From JAGPUQ01 sp049325095 (GTDB lineage Bacteria; Pseudomonadota; Gammaproteobacteria; Pseudomonadales; Porticoccaceae), in contig JBMOPO010000039.1 in assembly GCA_049325095.1 (NCBI GenBank), positions 1 through 64,000 on the forward strand: 64,000 nt of DNA. The letters are read 5' to 3'. Below the pieces are notes generated by a model, which was not told the origin of the DNA, made no database searches, and saw nothing but the letters and a program-made list of their open reading frames with translations. Below are positions 44,982 to 53,226 of this stretch, piece by piece (the stretch's first letter is position 1; each line of letters starts with the position of its first letter). The position numbers and the translations under genes are program-made.

Positions 44982-45251
44982 TCAGCGGCGCAATCCCAAC
45001 TTGACGATCAGCTTGCGATAGCGCTCCATGTCCTTGCGCTTGAGATAGTCCAGCAACTTGCGACGCTGATTGACCATGCGGATCAATCCACGCCGGGAGT
45101 GATGGTCCTTGCCGTGATCCTTGAAATGCTGCTGCAATTTGTCGATGTTGGCGCTCAGCAGCGCCACCTGGACTTCGGGCGATCCGGTATCTCCCGCAAC
45201 CAGCGCGTTGTCCTCGATGACCGCGGCCTTTTCCTGTGCACTCAGTGCCAT
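44982..45251 (-). CDS. rpsO: 30S ribosomal protein S15
   Basis: An 89-residue protein with the exact length and motifs of bacterial uS15: TGSPEVQVALLSANIDKLQQH, HHSRRGLIRMVNQRRKLLDYLKRKD and a basic C-terminal tail ending LGLRR. It binds 16S rRNA helices 20-22. The ATG at 45251 is used because it gives the normal MALSAQEK start. It lies between truB (106 bp upstream) and pnp. The truB-rpsO gap contains an A/T-rich TGTAAATATG on the minus strand near 45290 that may be a -10 element of an rpsO promoter. Confidence 0.98.
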   Translation of the reverse strand: MALSAQEKAAVIEDNALVAGDTGSPEVQVALLSANIDKLQQHFKDHGKDHHSRRGLIRMVNQRRKLLDYLKRKDMERYRKLIVKLGLRR

Positions 45252-45357
45252 GTATCGCTCTCCAATATGCCAGTGGATAGGGGCCGACCCGCGCATATTT
45301 ACAGGCCGCCCAGTGGTTGCCGCAGCTGCCCCATGCCGCTGCGGATATTGCCCAGCC

Positions 45358-46299
45358 TCAGGCGCTGCGCACCAGCCGATGCGGTTTGATGCGCCGGTCT
45401 TCCAGTACCTCCCCCAACCCGAGAAATTCTCCCGCCGCGCAAAACACCCGCACCAGGTCTCCCTCCCCGATCGAGGCGGCGGGGAGTTCCGGAACCGTAA
45501 CCGGCTGACCCCGCAGAAAATACCAGGACAGGCTGTCGGTCAATTCCAGCGGATGGCGATCGGCGACCGCGGCATCGGCCGGCTGCAACAGGCGATCGAG
45601 TTCCGACGCCGGCGCCGAATCGCGCAGTGATCGAAGGTGCGCGAGACTTACCGCGCTCGCCTCCCCGAAGGGGCCCGAGGCGACCCGCCGCAGCCGGGTG
45701 ACATGTGCGCCGCAGCCCAATGCCCGGCCGAGATCCTCGGCCAGGGTGCGAATATAGGTACCCTTGGAGCAGCGGATCAAGACATCGAGTTCCGGATACT
45801 CGCCGGCCCGGAACGCTTCGATGCGAAACTCGTCGATCCGCACCTCGCGGGGCGGACGTTCCACCTCGATGCCCTGCCGGGCGAGTTCGTACAAGGGCCG
45901 CCCGCCCTGCTTCAAGGCGGAGTACATGGAGGGAATCTGCGCGATGACCCCCCGCAGCTCCGCCATCGCCGCCTCCACCGCCACTTCGGTGAGGCCGAAG
46001 GCAGCCCGGGTGGCGACCACTGCCCCCTGGGCATCGCCGGTGGTGGTCGAGATGCCCAAACGGAAAGTCGCCTTGTAGGCTTTGTCCGCCTCCAGCAGAA
46101 AGCGGGTGAACTTGGTTGCCTCGCCAAAGCAGATGGGAAGCACCCCGGTGGCGAGCGGATCGAGGCTGCCGGTATGACCCGCCTTGGCGGCTTCGAACAG
46201 GTGTTTTACCGACTGCAACGCCTGGTTCGAGGTAGGTCCCTCGGGTTTGTCGAGGACCAGGATGCCATTGACCGTGCGGCCGCGCCGATGCCTGGTCAT
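45358..46299 (-). CDS. truB: tRNA pseudouridine(55) synthase TruB
   Basis: A 313-residue synthase that makes pseudouridine at position 55 of the tRNA T loop. It has GILVLDKPEGPTSN at the N-terminus, GHTGSLDPLATGVLP with the catalytic Asp near residue 48, YSALKQGGRPLYELAR, and IRCSKGTYIRTLAEDLG. The C-terminal part is a PUA-like domain. The ATG is one base away from the rbfA stop, so the two are translationally linked within the rimP-pnp operon. An upstream in-frame extension of six codons lies inside rbfA and is not needed. Confidence 0.97.
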   Translation of the reverse strand: MTRHRRGRTVNGILVLDKPEGPTSNQALQSVKHLFEAAKAGHTGSLDPLATGVLPICFGEATKFTRFLLEADKAYKATFRLGISTTTGDAQGAVVATRAAFGLTEVAVEAAMAELRGVIAQIPSMYSALKQGGRPLYELARQGIEVERPPREVRIDEFRIEAFRAGEYPELDVLIRCSKGTYIRTLAEDLGRALGCGAHVTRLRRVASGPFGEASAVSLAHLRSLRDSAPASELDRLLQPADAAVADRHPLELTDSLSWYFLRGQPVTVPELPAASIGEGDLVRVFCAAGEFLGLGEVLEDRRIKPHRLVRSA

Positions 46300-46300
46300 T

Positions 46301-46684
46301 TCAGTTGCCGTCCGCACGCCTGCCGCTGTCGCGGGCGAGTGCCATATCGATCAATGCCGCAAGTTTCTGTCCGCTGTCCCCGGAGGCATCAAAGACAAAC
46401 CGCAACCGGGGGATGCTGCGCAGCCGCATGAGATCACCCAAGCGGCCGCGGAGAAAGCCCGCAGCTCCGTTCAGCGCGCCCAGCGCCGCCTCGCGCCGGG
46501 CGATATCCGGCTCGCCGACAAAGGTGACGAACACTTTGGCCGCGCTGAGATCGCCGCTGACCTCGACACCGGTGATGTTGACCATGCCCACCCGCGGATC
46601 CTTCACCTCGGTGCGCACCAGCTCCGCCAGCTCCCGCTGCAGGGCGTCGGCGACTCGATCGCTGCGCTTGAATTCCCTGGGCAT
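46301..46684 (-). CDS. rbfA: ribosome-binding factor A
   Basis: A 127-residue KH-type protein needed for 16S rRNA 5' processing and 30S maturation, also a cold-shock factor. It has REFKRSDRVADALQRELAEL, VKDPRVGMVNITGVEVSGDL and LRSIPRLRFVFDAS, typical of RbfA. It lies 12 bp after infB and 1 bp before truB in the conserved operon order. Confidence 0.96.
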   Translation of the reverse strand: MPREFKRSDRVADALQRELAELVRTEVKDPRVGMVNITGVEVSGDLSAAKVFVTFVGEPDIARREAALGALNGAAGFLRGRLGDLMRLRSIPRLRFVFDASGDSGQKLAALIDMALARDSGRRADGN

Positions 46685-46696
46685 ATCCGCACTCCG

Positions 46697-49204
46697 CTAG
46701 AGCTGCCGGGCGATCTCTTTGACTTCGTAGACCTCGATCTGATCGCCCGGCCGCACATCGTTGTACCCCTTCACGCCGACGCCGCACTCGGTGCCGGCGC
46801 GCACTTCGGCGACATCGTCCTTGAAGCGGCGCAAGGATTCCAGCTCGCCGGAAAAGATCACCACGTTGTCGCGCAGCACCCGAATCGGCTTGTTGCGATA
46901 CAGGGCGCCCTCCATGACGCGGCAGCCGGCCACCTGGCCGAACTTGGGCGAACGGAACACTTCGCGCACCTCGGCGATACCGACAATCTCCTCCCGCACC
47001 TCCGGCGCCAACATGCCCGACAGCGCCTGCTTGACATCGTCCAGCAGATTGTAGATGACGCTGTAATAGCGGATGTCGATGCCTTCCTGCTCGGCCAGCC
47101 GGCGGGTGGCGGCGTCGGCACGCACATTGAAACCGAGCACCACCGCGCCCGTGGTGACCGCCAGATTGATATCCGACTCGGTCAAGCCGCCGAGCCCGGA
47201 GTTCACGATATTGACGCCCACCTCCTCGGTGGAGAAATCGTTCAAGGCCGCCACCAGTGCCTCCAGCGAGCCGCGCACATCGGCCTTGATGACGACCGGC
47301 AATACCTTTCTCCCCTTGCCCTCGAAGCTCGCAAAAACATTCTCCAGCTTGACTACCTGCTGCCGCGCGACGCGCTCCTCCCGCGCTCTGGTCTGCCGCA
47401 GCTGGGCGATTTCCCGGGCCCTGCGCTCATCGGAGGTCACGTAGAAGGCGTCGCCCGCGGCCGGTGGCTCATCCAACCCGAGGACTTCCACGGGCATGGA
47501 CGGCCCGACCTCCCTGAGCGCCGTGCCGTCATCGCCGATCATCGCACGAACCTTGCCGATGCTCTCGCCTGCGAGCAGGAAATCGCCCTGCCGCAAGGTT
47601 CCCGCCTGCACCAACAGAGTGGCGACCACGCCACGGGTTCGATCCAGGCGCGCCTCGATCACCACGCCGCGCGCCGGCACATCGACCGGCGCCTTCAGTT
47701 CCAACACCTCCGCCTGCAGCAATACCGCCTCCAGGAGCGCGTCGATCCCTTCGCCGGTGTGCGCCGAAACCCGGATGAACTGGGTATCTCCGCCCCACTC
47801 TTCGGGAACCACCCCCAGGGCGGCCAGCTCGTTGAGGACCTGGTCCGGGTTGGCATCGGGCTTGTCGATCTTGTTGATGGCCACTACCAGCGGCACCCCC
47901 GCCGCCCGCGCATGCTGCACCGCTTCCTTGGTCTGCGGCATCACGCCGTCGTCGGCCGCGACCACCAGAATCACCACGTCGGTGGATTTGGCCCCACGGG
48001 CCCGCATGGCGGTGAATGCGGCGTGGCCGGGGGTATCCAGAAAAGTGATGCGGCCATTGGGGGTATCGACGTGATAGGCGCCGATATGCTGGGTGATGCC
48101 CCCGGCCTCACCGGCCGCCACCCGCGTCTTGCGGATATAGTCGAGCAGTGACGTCTTGCCGTGATCGACGTGCCCCATGACGGTGACCACCGGGGCGCGC
48201 GGCAGGGCTTCTGCGGTGCTGATGTCGAGCTCTTCGCGCAGCGCCGCTTCGGCTTCCACCTCCGGGGGCGCCACAAAGACAGCCTTGTGCCCCATCTCCT
48301 CCACCACCAGCGCCGCCGTATCGCGATCGATCGATTGGTTGATGGTGGCCATGGTGCCGAGCTTCATCAGCTCGCGGATCAGCACATTGGCCTTCACGGC
48401 AAGGCGCTGCGCCAGCTCTGCGACGGTGATCTCGTCAGGGATCTCTACTTCTCGCACGATCTTCCCGGTAGGCCGTTGAAATACATGGATGTTGGGTGCC
48501 CGTACCACGGGCCGCGCCGATTGCAGCCGCGGCTTGCGATCCTCTTCCTTTTCCTCGACGAAAATTTCGAAGGTCTCGTCACTGCGCTTGCGCTGACCCT
48601 TGATCGGTTTCTTCTTCTTGGGCTTGTCGTCGTCCAGCACATCGCCCGGTTCGGCCTCGTGCCGCTCCCGCTTCCTGCCGATCTTGCCATCGGCCGGCAC
48701 CTCCAGCGGCGGAAGTGGCACAACCGGCTCCACGGCCGGTGCTCCCGCCGCCGCCTCCGGTTCGCGCCGCAGGCGCTCCTCCTCCGCCTTGCGCCGGGCC
48801 TCGATCGCCGCGATACGCCTGGCTTCCGGATCCAGGATCACTGCACCCTGCGCGCCTTGCATCTCGGCAACCGGTTCCACTGCGACGGGCCGGGATTCGG
48901 GCTCCGCCCCCTCCTCCTTTTTTACATAGGTCCGCTTCTTGCGCACCTCGACATTGACGGTTCTCTTGCCGGCACCGACCTTCAGCGTGCTGACCGTTTT
49001 TCGCCGCAGGGTGATCTTGCGCGGCTCCCGCGCCTCTTCGCCGTGCAGGCTCTTCAGATAAACCAGCAGTTTCTGCTTGTCTTCATCATTGACCACCTGC
49101 TCGGCATGCTCATGCGGCAGGCCGGCAGCGCGCATCTGCCGCAGCAGGCGCTCGACCGGCGCCTCTACGACCTTGGCGAGTTCACTGACAGTCAATTCAG
49201 CCAT
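46697..49204 (-). CDS. infB: translation initiation factor IF-2
   Basis: An 835-residue GTPase that places fMet-tRNA on the 30S subunit. The N-terminal IF2_N domain (ELTVSELAKVVEAPVERLLRQ) is followed by a charged Lys/Glu-rich linker. The G domain carries VMGHVDHGKTSLLDYIR near residue 340, DTPGHAAF and NKIDKPDAN. Domains II-IV follow, with the fMet-binding C-terminal region including GTECGVGVKGYNDVRPGDQIE. It lies 36 bp after nusA. Confidence 0.98.
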   Translation of the reverse strand: MAELTVSELAKVVEAPVERLLRQMRAAGLPHEHAEQVVNDEDKQKLLVYLKSLHGEEAREPRKITLRRKTVSTLKVGAGKRTVNVEVRKKRTYVKKEEGAEPESRPVAVEPVAEMQGAQGAVILDPEARRIAAIEARRKAEEERLRREPEAAAGAPAVEPVVPLPPLEVPADGKIGRKRERHEAEPGDVLDDDKPKKKKPIKGQRKRSDETFEIFVEEKEEDRKPRLQSARPVVRAPNIHVFQRPTGKIVREVEIPDEITVAELAQRLAVKANVLIRELMKLGTMATINQSIDRDTAALVVEEMGHKAVFVAPPEVEAEAALREELDISTAEALPRAPVVTVMGHVDHGKTSLLDYIRKTRVAAGEAGGITQHIGAYHVDTPNGRITFLDTPGHAAFTAMRARGAKSTDVVILVVAADDGVMPQTKEAVQHARAAGVPLVVAINKIDKPDANPDQVLNELAALGVVPEEWGGDTQFIRVSAHTGEGIDALLEAVLLQAEVLELKAPVDVPARGVVIEARLDRTRGVVATLLVQAGTLRQGDFLLAGESIGKVRAMIGDDGTALREVGPSMPVEVLGLDEPPAAGDAFYVTSDERRAREIAQLRQTRAREERVARQQVVKLENVFASFEGKGRKVLPVVIKADVRGSLEALVAALNDFSTEEVGVNIVNSGLGGLTESDINLAVTTGAVVLGFNVRADAATRRLAEQEGIDIRYYSVIYNLLDDVKQALSGMLAPEVREEIVGIAEVREVFRSPKFGQVAGCRVMEGALYRNKPIRVLRDNVVIFSGELESLRRFKDDVAEVRAGTECGVGVKGYNDVRPGDQIEVYEVKEIARQL

Positions 49205-49240
49205 GCGGTTCGGCTCCTCGCTCGTTGCCCGGCCGGTCGG

Positions 49241-50734
49241 TCAGGCTTCCCCCTTCGCAAACCAGGGCGCACGTGCAGTCATGATCAATTCCGCCGCGCG
49301 TTGCGGCGCCATGTCTTCGAGGTCCAGGAGATCGTCGACAGACTGTTCCGCCAAATCCTCCATCGACACTATGCCGCGCGCGGCGAGCTTGTAGGCCAGG
49401 GTCTTGTCCATGCCCTCCATGTTCAGCAGGTCCTCGGCCGGAGACGCCTCGGCCAGTTCCTCTTCGGAAGCCAGGGCGCGGGTCAACAGGGCATCTCTGG
49501 CGCGCGCACGCAATTCCTCGGCAATTTCCTCGTCGAATCCCTCGATGCCGGCCATTTCGTCGAGGGGAACGTAAGCGACCTCCTCGAGCGTGGAGAAGCC
49601 CTCTTCGACCAGCACGGTCGCCACGTCTTCGTCGATGGCGAGCTTTTCCATGAACTGTTCGATGGTGCTGCCCGCCTCCTCCTCCTGTTTGGCCTGAATC
49701 TCGTCGACACTCATCACATTGATATTCCAACCCGTGAGCTCGGACGCCAGGCGCACATTCTGGCCACCGCGCCCGATCGCCTGGGCCAGGCTGTCGGCGG
49801 CCACCGCCACGTCCATGGTGTGGCTGTCTTCGTCGACGATGATGGATTCCACTTCCGCCGGGGCCATCGCGTTGATCACCAACTGGGCCGGATTGTCGTC
49901 CCAGAGCACGATATCGATACGCTCCCCGTCGAGTTCGTTGGACACGGCCTGCACGCGCGCCCCGCGCATGCCCACGCAGGCGCCGATCGGATCCATGCGG
50001 CTATCGTTGGTCTTCACGGCAATCTTTGCCCGCGCCCCGGGATCCCGGGCGGCGGCCCGGATCTCGATGACCTGTTCGGCGATTTCGGGTACTTCGATGC
50101 GAAACAGCTGGATGAGCATCTCATTGCATTTGCGGCTGAGTTGCAGCACTGGGCCCCGGCCATCCAGATTGATCCCGGTGAGCACCGCGCGCACCCGGTC
50201 GTTGATCCGGAACACTTCCCGGCCGACCAGCTCCTCGCGCGGCAGCAGGCCCTCGGCGTTGCCGCCGAGATCCACGATGATGTGCTCGCGGGTCACCTTC
50301 TTGACGATCCCGGCCAGCAGTTCGCCAACCCGGTGCTCGTACTGCTTGGCGACCAGGGCGCGCTCGGCATCGCGCACCCGCTGCACGATGACCTGCTTTG
50401 CGGTCTGCGCGGCGATCCTGCCGAATTCGGCATTCTCGATCAGCTCTTCGTAGATATCGCCCGGCTTGAGGTTGGGGTCGCGCTCGTGGGCTTCTTCCAG
50501 AGTGAACTGAGTACCCAATTCGGCCAGTACGTCATCGCCCACCACTTCCCACCAGCGATAGGTCTGGTAATCACCGGTGCGTCGATCGATGGCGACGCGA
50601 ATATTGGAATTTTCATCGAAGCGCTTTTTGGTGGCCATCGCGAGCGCCTGCTCCATGGCCTCGAAAATCACTTCCTGGGCCACGCCCTTCTCGTTCGACA
50701 CGGCCTCGGCAACCGCCAGGATTTCTTTGTTCAT
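49241..50734 (-). CDS. nusA: transcription termination/antitermination protein NusA
   Basis: A 497-residue factor that binds RNA polymerase and nascent RNA. It has an N-terminal polymerase-binding domain, an S1 domain (VGELLAGIVKKVTREHIIVDLGG begins near residue 135), and two KH domains (PIGACVGMRGARVQAVSNEL and LAQAIGRGGQNVRLASELTG). The C-terminus has two acidic helix-hairpin-helix repeats from about 360 (EEGFSTLEEVAYVP, ARGIVSMEDLAEQ), as in gammaproteobacterial NusA. ATG 50734 gives the canonical MNKEILAVAEAVSNEK start. It lies 19 bp after rimP. Confidence 0.98.
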   Translation of the reverse strand: MNKEILAVAEAVSNEKGVAQEVIFEAMEQALAMATKKRFDENSNIRVAIDRRTGDYQTYRWWEVVGDDVLAELGTQFTLEEAHERDPNLKPGDIYEELIENAEFGRIAAQTAKQVIVQRVRDAERALVAKQYEHRVGELLAGIVKKVTREHIIVDLGGNAEGLLPREELVGREVFRINDRVRAVLTGINLDGRGPVLQLSRKCNEMLIQLFRIEVPEIAEQVIEIRAAARDPGARAKIAVKTNDSRMDPIGACVGMRGARVQAVSNELDGERIDIVLWDDNPAQLVINAMAPAEVESIIVDEDSHTMDVAVAADSLAQAIGRGGQNVRLASELTGWNINVMSVDEIQAKQEEEAGSTIEQFMEKLAIDEDVATVLVEEGFSTLEEVAYVPLDEMAGIEGFDEEIAEELRARARDALLTRALASEEELAEASPAEDLLNMEGMDKTLAYKLAARGIVSMEDLAEQSVDDLLDLEDMAPQRAAELIMTARAPWFAKGEA

Positions 50735-50753
50735 CCGCCCGTTCTCTCGCGTT

Positions 50754-51209
50754 TCACTCAAACCTGGGCAACACATTGGCCCGTTCGATGTCGGCCAGTG
50801 GAAACAGATATTCATGCTCGCCGCTTTGCAGAACGATTTCGCCGCCCTCCACGCCCACCAGAACCCCTTGAAACTTCCGGCGCCCTTCGAACGCCGCGCG
50901 CAGTCTGACGCCGATTTCCGCACCCAGGAAGCGCCGGAACTGCTCCTGGCTGTACAGCGGCCGATCCATGCCCGGCGAAGACACCTCCAGGGTATATTCA
51001 CCGGCCACCGGGTTCTCTACGTCGAGCAGACCGTCCAGTTGCCGGCTGATCCGCTCGCAGTCGCCGATGTCGACTCCACCCTCCTTGTCGATATACACCC
51101 GCAGCAGTCCGCGCCGTCCACCGGTGCTGAACTCCACTCCCCAGAGCTCACAGCCGAGGGATTTCACCACCGGCTCGATCAATGCTTTCAACTGTTCATC
51201 GCGCCACAT
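50754..51209 (-). CDS. rimP: ribosome maturation factor RimP
   Basis: A 151-residue protein for 30S assembly. It has LIEPVVKSLGCELWGVEF, RRGLLRVYIDKEGGVDIGDC, YTLEVSSPGMDRPLYS and LGAEIGVRLRAAFEGRRKFQG, and ends with the SH3-like C-terminal domain. ATG 51209 is selected for the normal MWRDEQLKALIEPVV start; the frame is open into the upstream hairpin region, but that part is not conserved. It is the first protein gene of the operon; a run of hairpins and a terminator separate it from tRNA-fMet. Confidence 0.96.
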   Translation of the reverse strand: MWRDEQLKALIEPVVKSLGCELWGVEFSTGGRRGLLRVYIDKEGGVDIGDCERISRQLDGLLDVENPVAGEYTLEVSSPGMDRPLYSQEQFRRFLGAEIGVRLRAAFEGRRKFQGVLVGVEGGEIVLQSGEHEYLFPLADIERANVLPRFE

Positions 51210-51263
51210 GGGCCCGGTTCCCGCGTCTCTGTGAATCCGCCGCAATCTCGGTTCAGAGTTTGT

Positions 51264-51416
51264 GAAGAAATGCACGTCCGGTGCATTTCTTCTGTCGCAA
51301 GTCCGGTGCACGCTCGGACTTGCTCGCGCGGATCAAGCACTGGCGTGCTCGATCCGCGACCGGCCATCCCTGGCCGGGCTGAGAGCTTGAAAAATTCACA
51401 AGCTCTCAGCCCGGCC
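51264..51416. repeat. array of five consecutive perfect or near-perfect hairpins
   Basis: Five inverted repeats follow one another. H1 is 51264-51292 (12-bp stem, loop GTCCG). H2 is 51297-51323 (9 bp). H3 is 51327-51358 (8+5 bp around one mismatch). H4 is 51360-51377 (7 bp). H5 is 51372-51416 (perfect 18-bp stem, loop AAAAATTCA). The H4 and H5 arms overlap, so they exclude each other. H1-H2 share sequence with 32106-32152. The element fills most of the gap before rimP. Confidence 0.85.
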
Positions 51417-51420
51417 CTGA

Positions 51421-51447
51421 AAACAAAAAGCCCCTGAAACCAGGGGC
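51421..51447 (-). terminator. terminator after tRNA-fMet
   Basis: On the minus strand, GCCCCTG-GTTT-CAGGGGC (51430-51447) is followed by TTTTTGTTT, a typical rho-independent terminator 28 bp past the tRNA 3' end. Read-through or a further promoter would be needed for rimP and the genes beyond. Confidence 0.85.
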
Positions 51448-51474
51448 CCTCAGTCCGCCTTCACAGGCGCATTT

Positions 51475-51551
<77 letters not shown>

Positions 51552-51634
51552 TCGACAAAACAGTACGTGCCTCCAAAACCTGTCGACCCGACCTCGCCGC
51601 GACCCCAAACAAAGCTTCCTCGCGAGGGGCGCAG

Positions 51635-51664
51635 ATTATAAGAGCCCCTCTTCCCGTGGGTCAA
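51635..51664 (-). promoter_or_regulatory. sigma-70 promoter of tRNA-fMet
   Basis: On the minus strand, TTGACC (-35, 51659-51664) and a perfect TATAAT (-10, 51635-51640) are separated by 18 bp. A GC-rich discriminator (CTGCGCCCC) follows, typical of growth-rate-controlled stable-RNA promoters. The tRNA begins 83 bp downstream. Confidence 0.88.
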
Positions 51665-51828
51665 GCACAAAACCAAGGCCTGCGGCGGCCGGATCGCCGC
51701 AGACGGCGGACAACTCCGCTCGCACCAACCCCGCTGCCAGCCTGTGGGGCGGATACCGGCCCGCACTTCGCCGGTTCGACCGAAGCCCGGAATCCTTCCG
51801 ATGGACGGTCAGGCGCAGTCGATATCAA

Positions 51829-51913
51829 TGGTGCCCAAGGCCGGACTTGAACCGGCACGGCTTGCGCCACTACCCCCTCAAGATAGCGTGTCTACCAATT
51901 CCACCACTTGGGC
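51829..51913 (-). tRNA. tRNA-Leu (anticodon GAG)
   Basis: An 85-nt class II tRNA with encoded CCA. Acceptor GCCCAAG pairs with CTTGGGC, D arm is TGGTGGAATTGGTAGACAC, the anticodon loop TTGAGGG gives GAG, a long variable arm follows, and the T arm is CCGGTTCAAGTCCGG. It closely resembles E. coli leuU, which also lies just downstream of secG. It is probably processed from the secG transcript, 53 bp after the secG stop. Confidence 0.95.
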
Positions 51914-51966
51914 CAATCGAACACCTTCACTTGCCGGGCGCGCCGGGCCGCCCTCCCGGACAGCAT

Positions 51967-52413
51967 TCAGGGCCGGTCTTCCGGAACCCCGTCGGGGGCC
52001 GGCTCCAGCTCCGGGACAGCGCCATCCCCGGGCGGCATCGGCGCTGCCTCCGGAATCTCATCCGCCGACTTCCGACCCGCTTCCGGAGCACTCCCGGGGG
52101 CGGGATCGGGAACCCCGGAGTCGCCACCGGGGGCTTTGTCCAGGAGCTGCAACTCCGGCGCCAGATCCCAATTGCCACTCGCGTTGTTCTTGGCGATGAT
52201 CGCGAGCGCGAAGCTGCTGAGAAAAAACAATACCGCGAGCACCGCGGTCACGCGGCTGAAAAAATTCCAGCTTCCCGCGCTGCCGAACAGCGTCTGCGAG
52301 GCCCCGGCGCCAAAGGAGGCACCCGCCTCCGCGCCTTTGCCCTGTTGCAGCAACACGAAGGCAATGATCGCCACGGCGATCAGGATATGCAACAAAATGA
52401 TCAGTGTTTCCAT
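51967..52413 (-). CDS. secG: preprotein translocase subunit SecG
   Basis: A 148-residue inner-membrane protein. It has the SecG pattern of two hydrophobic segments (LIILLHILIAVAIIAFVLLQ and VLAVLFFLSSFALAII) around the loop QGKGAEAGASFGAGASQTLFGSAG. It assists SecYE in protein export. The C-terminal tail of about 65 residues is unusually long, Pro/Asp/Glu/Gly-rich and probably disordered (E. coli SecG totals 110 residues). The ATG at 52413 overlaps the tpiA stop (TGATG). It is followed by tRNA-Leu, the usual gammaproteobacterial neighbour. Confidence 0.95.
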   Translation of the reverse strand: METLIILLHILIAVAIIAFVLLQQGKGAEAGASFGAGASQTLFGSAGSWNFFSRVTAVLAVLFFLSSFALAIIAKNNASGNWDLAPELQLLDKAPGGDSGVPDPAPGSAPEAGRKSADEIPEAAPMPPGDGAVPELEPAPDGVPEDRP

Positions 52414-53165
52414 CAAGCCACCGCCGCCGCATCACAGATGGTCGCGAATTCCGTCGCCCGCAGAGAGGCGCTGCCCACCAGCACTCCATCGACATCCGGC
52501 TGCGCCATCAACTGGCGCACATTGCCCGCCGATACGCTGCCTCCGTAGAGGATCCGCACCTGCGAACCCCGTTCTCCCAGGGCCTCGCGGATGCGGTGGT
52601 GCACCGCCTGCACATCGCCGGGACCGGCCGCCACCCCGGTACCGATGGCCCAGACGGGCTCGTAGGCAATCACCACCTCCTGGAGCCGGTGTTCCCAGCG
52701 CTGCCCGGGGAGCAGGCCAGCCGTGGCCAGCTGCCGGGACAGCACTGCCCAGGTGTCACCGGCCGCTCGCTGCCGTGCGTCCTCCCCGACGCACAGCACC
52801 GGGGTCAGCCCGCCGCTCAGCGCCTGGGCAAATTGTCGCGCCACCCGCTCATCGCTTGCGTCGAACAGAGTCCGGCGCTCCGAATGCCCAACCAGTACAT
52901 ATTCGCAGCCGACGTCCACCAGCATGGCGGCGCCGATCTCGCCGGTATAGGCGCCCTCCGGATACTCGCTGAGGTGTTGGGCACCCAGCTTCAGGCCGGT
53001 GCCGGCGATGCGGCGCGCCACCTCGGCCAGATAGACGAAGGGCGGGCAGACAACGACTTCGACCCGCGCATCCCCACCCAGGGTCTGGATGTCATCCAGC
53101 AGCCGGCCGATTGCCCGCCGACTGCCGTTCATTTTCCAGTTGCCGATGACGAGGGGCTTGGTCAT
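52413..53165 (-). CDS. tpiA: triosephosphate isomerase
   Basis: A 250-residue TIM barrel that interconverts dihydroxyacetone-P and glyceraldehyde-3-P. It has NWKMNG (Asn, Lys) near residue 8, catalytic His in LVGHSERR near 92, Glu in IAYEPVWAIGTG near 166, and the phosphate loop ILYGGSVSAGN. Length is normal. It lies 61 bp after glmM and overlaps the secG start by one base, in the conserved glmM-tpiA-secG order. Confidence 0.97.
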   Translation of the reverse strand: MTKPLVIGNWKMNGSRRAIGRLLDDIQTLGGDARVEVVVCPPFVYLAEVARRIAGTGLKLGAQHLSEYPEGAYTGEIGAAMLVDVGCEYVLVGHSERRTLFDASDERVARQFAQALSGGLTPVLCVGEDARQRAAGDTWAVLSRQLATAGLLPGQRWEHRLQEVVIAYEPVWAIGTGVAAGPGDVQAVHHRIREALGERGSQVRILYGGSVSAGNVRQLMAQPDVDGVLVGSASLRATEFATICDAAAVA

Positions 53166-53226
53166 GGCTCAGGGTGCGAAAGGCGCGCCATGGTAGCCAG
53201 TTTGGACATCGTTAACAAGGCAAGGG

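Noticed and set aside
48161..50908. Long plus-strand frame opposite infB and nusA
   Set aside because: It is antisense to two intact housekeeping genes and has the same biased composition as other antisense frames here.
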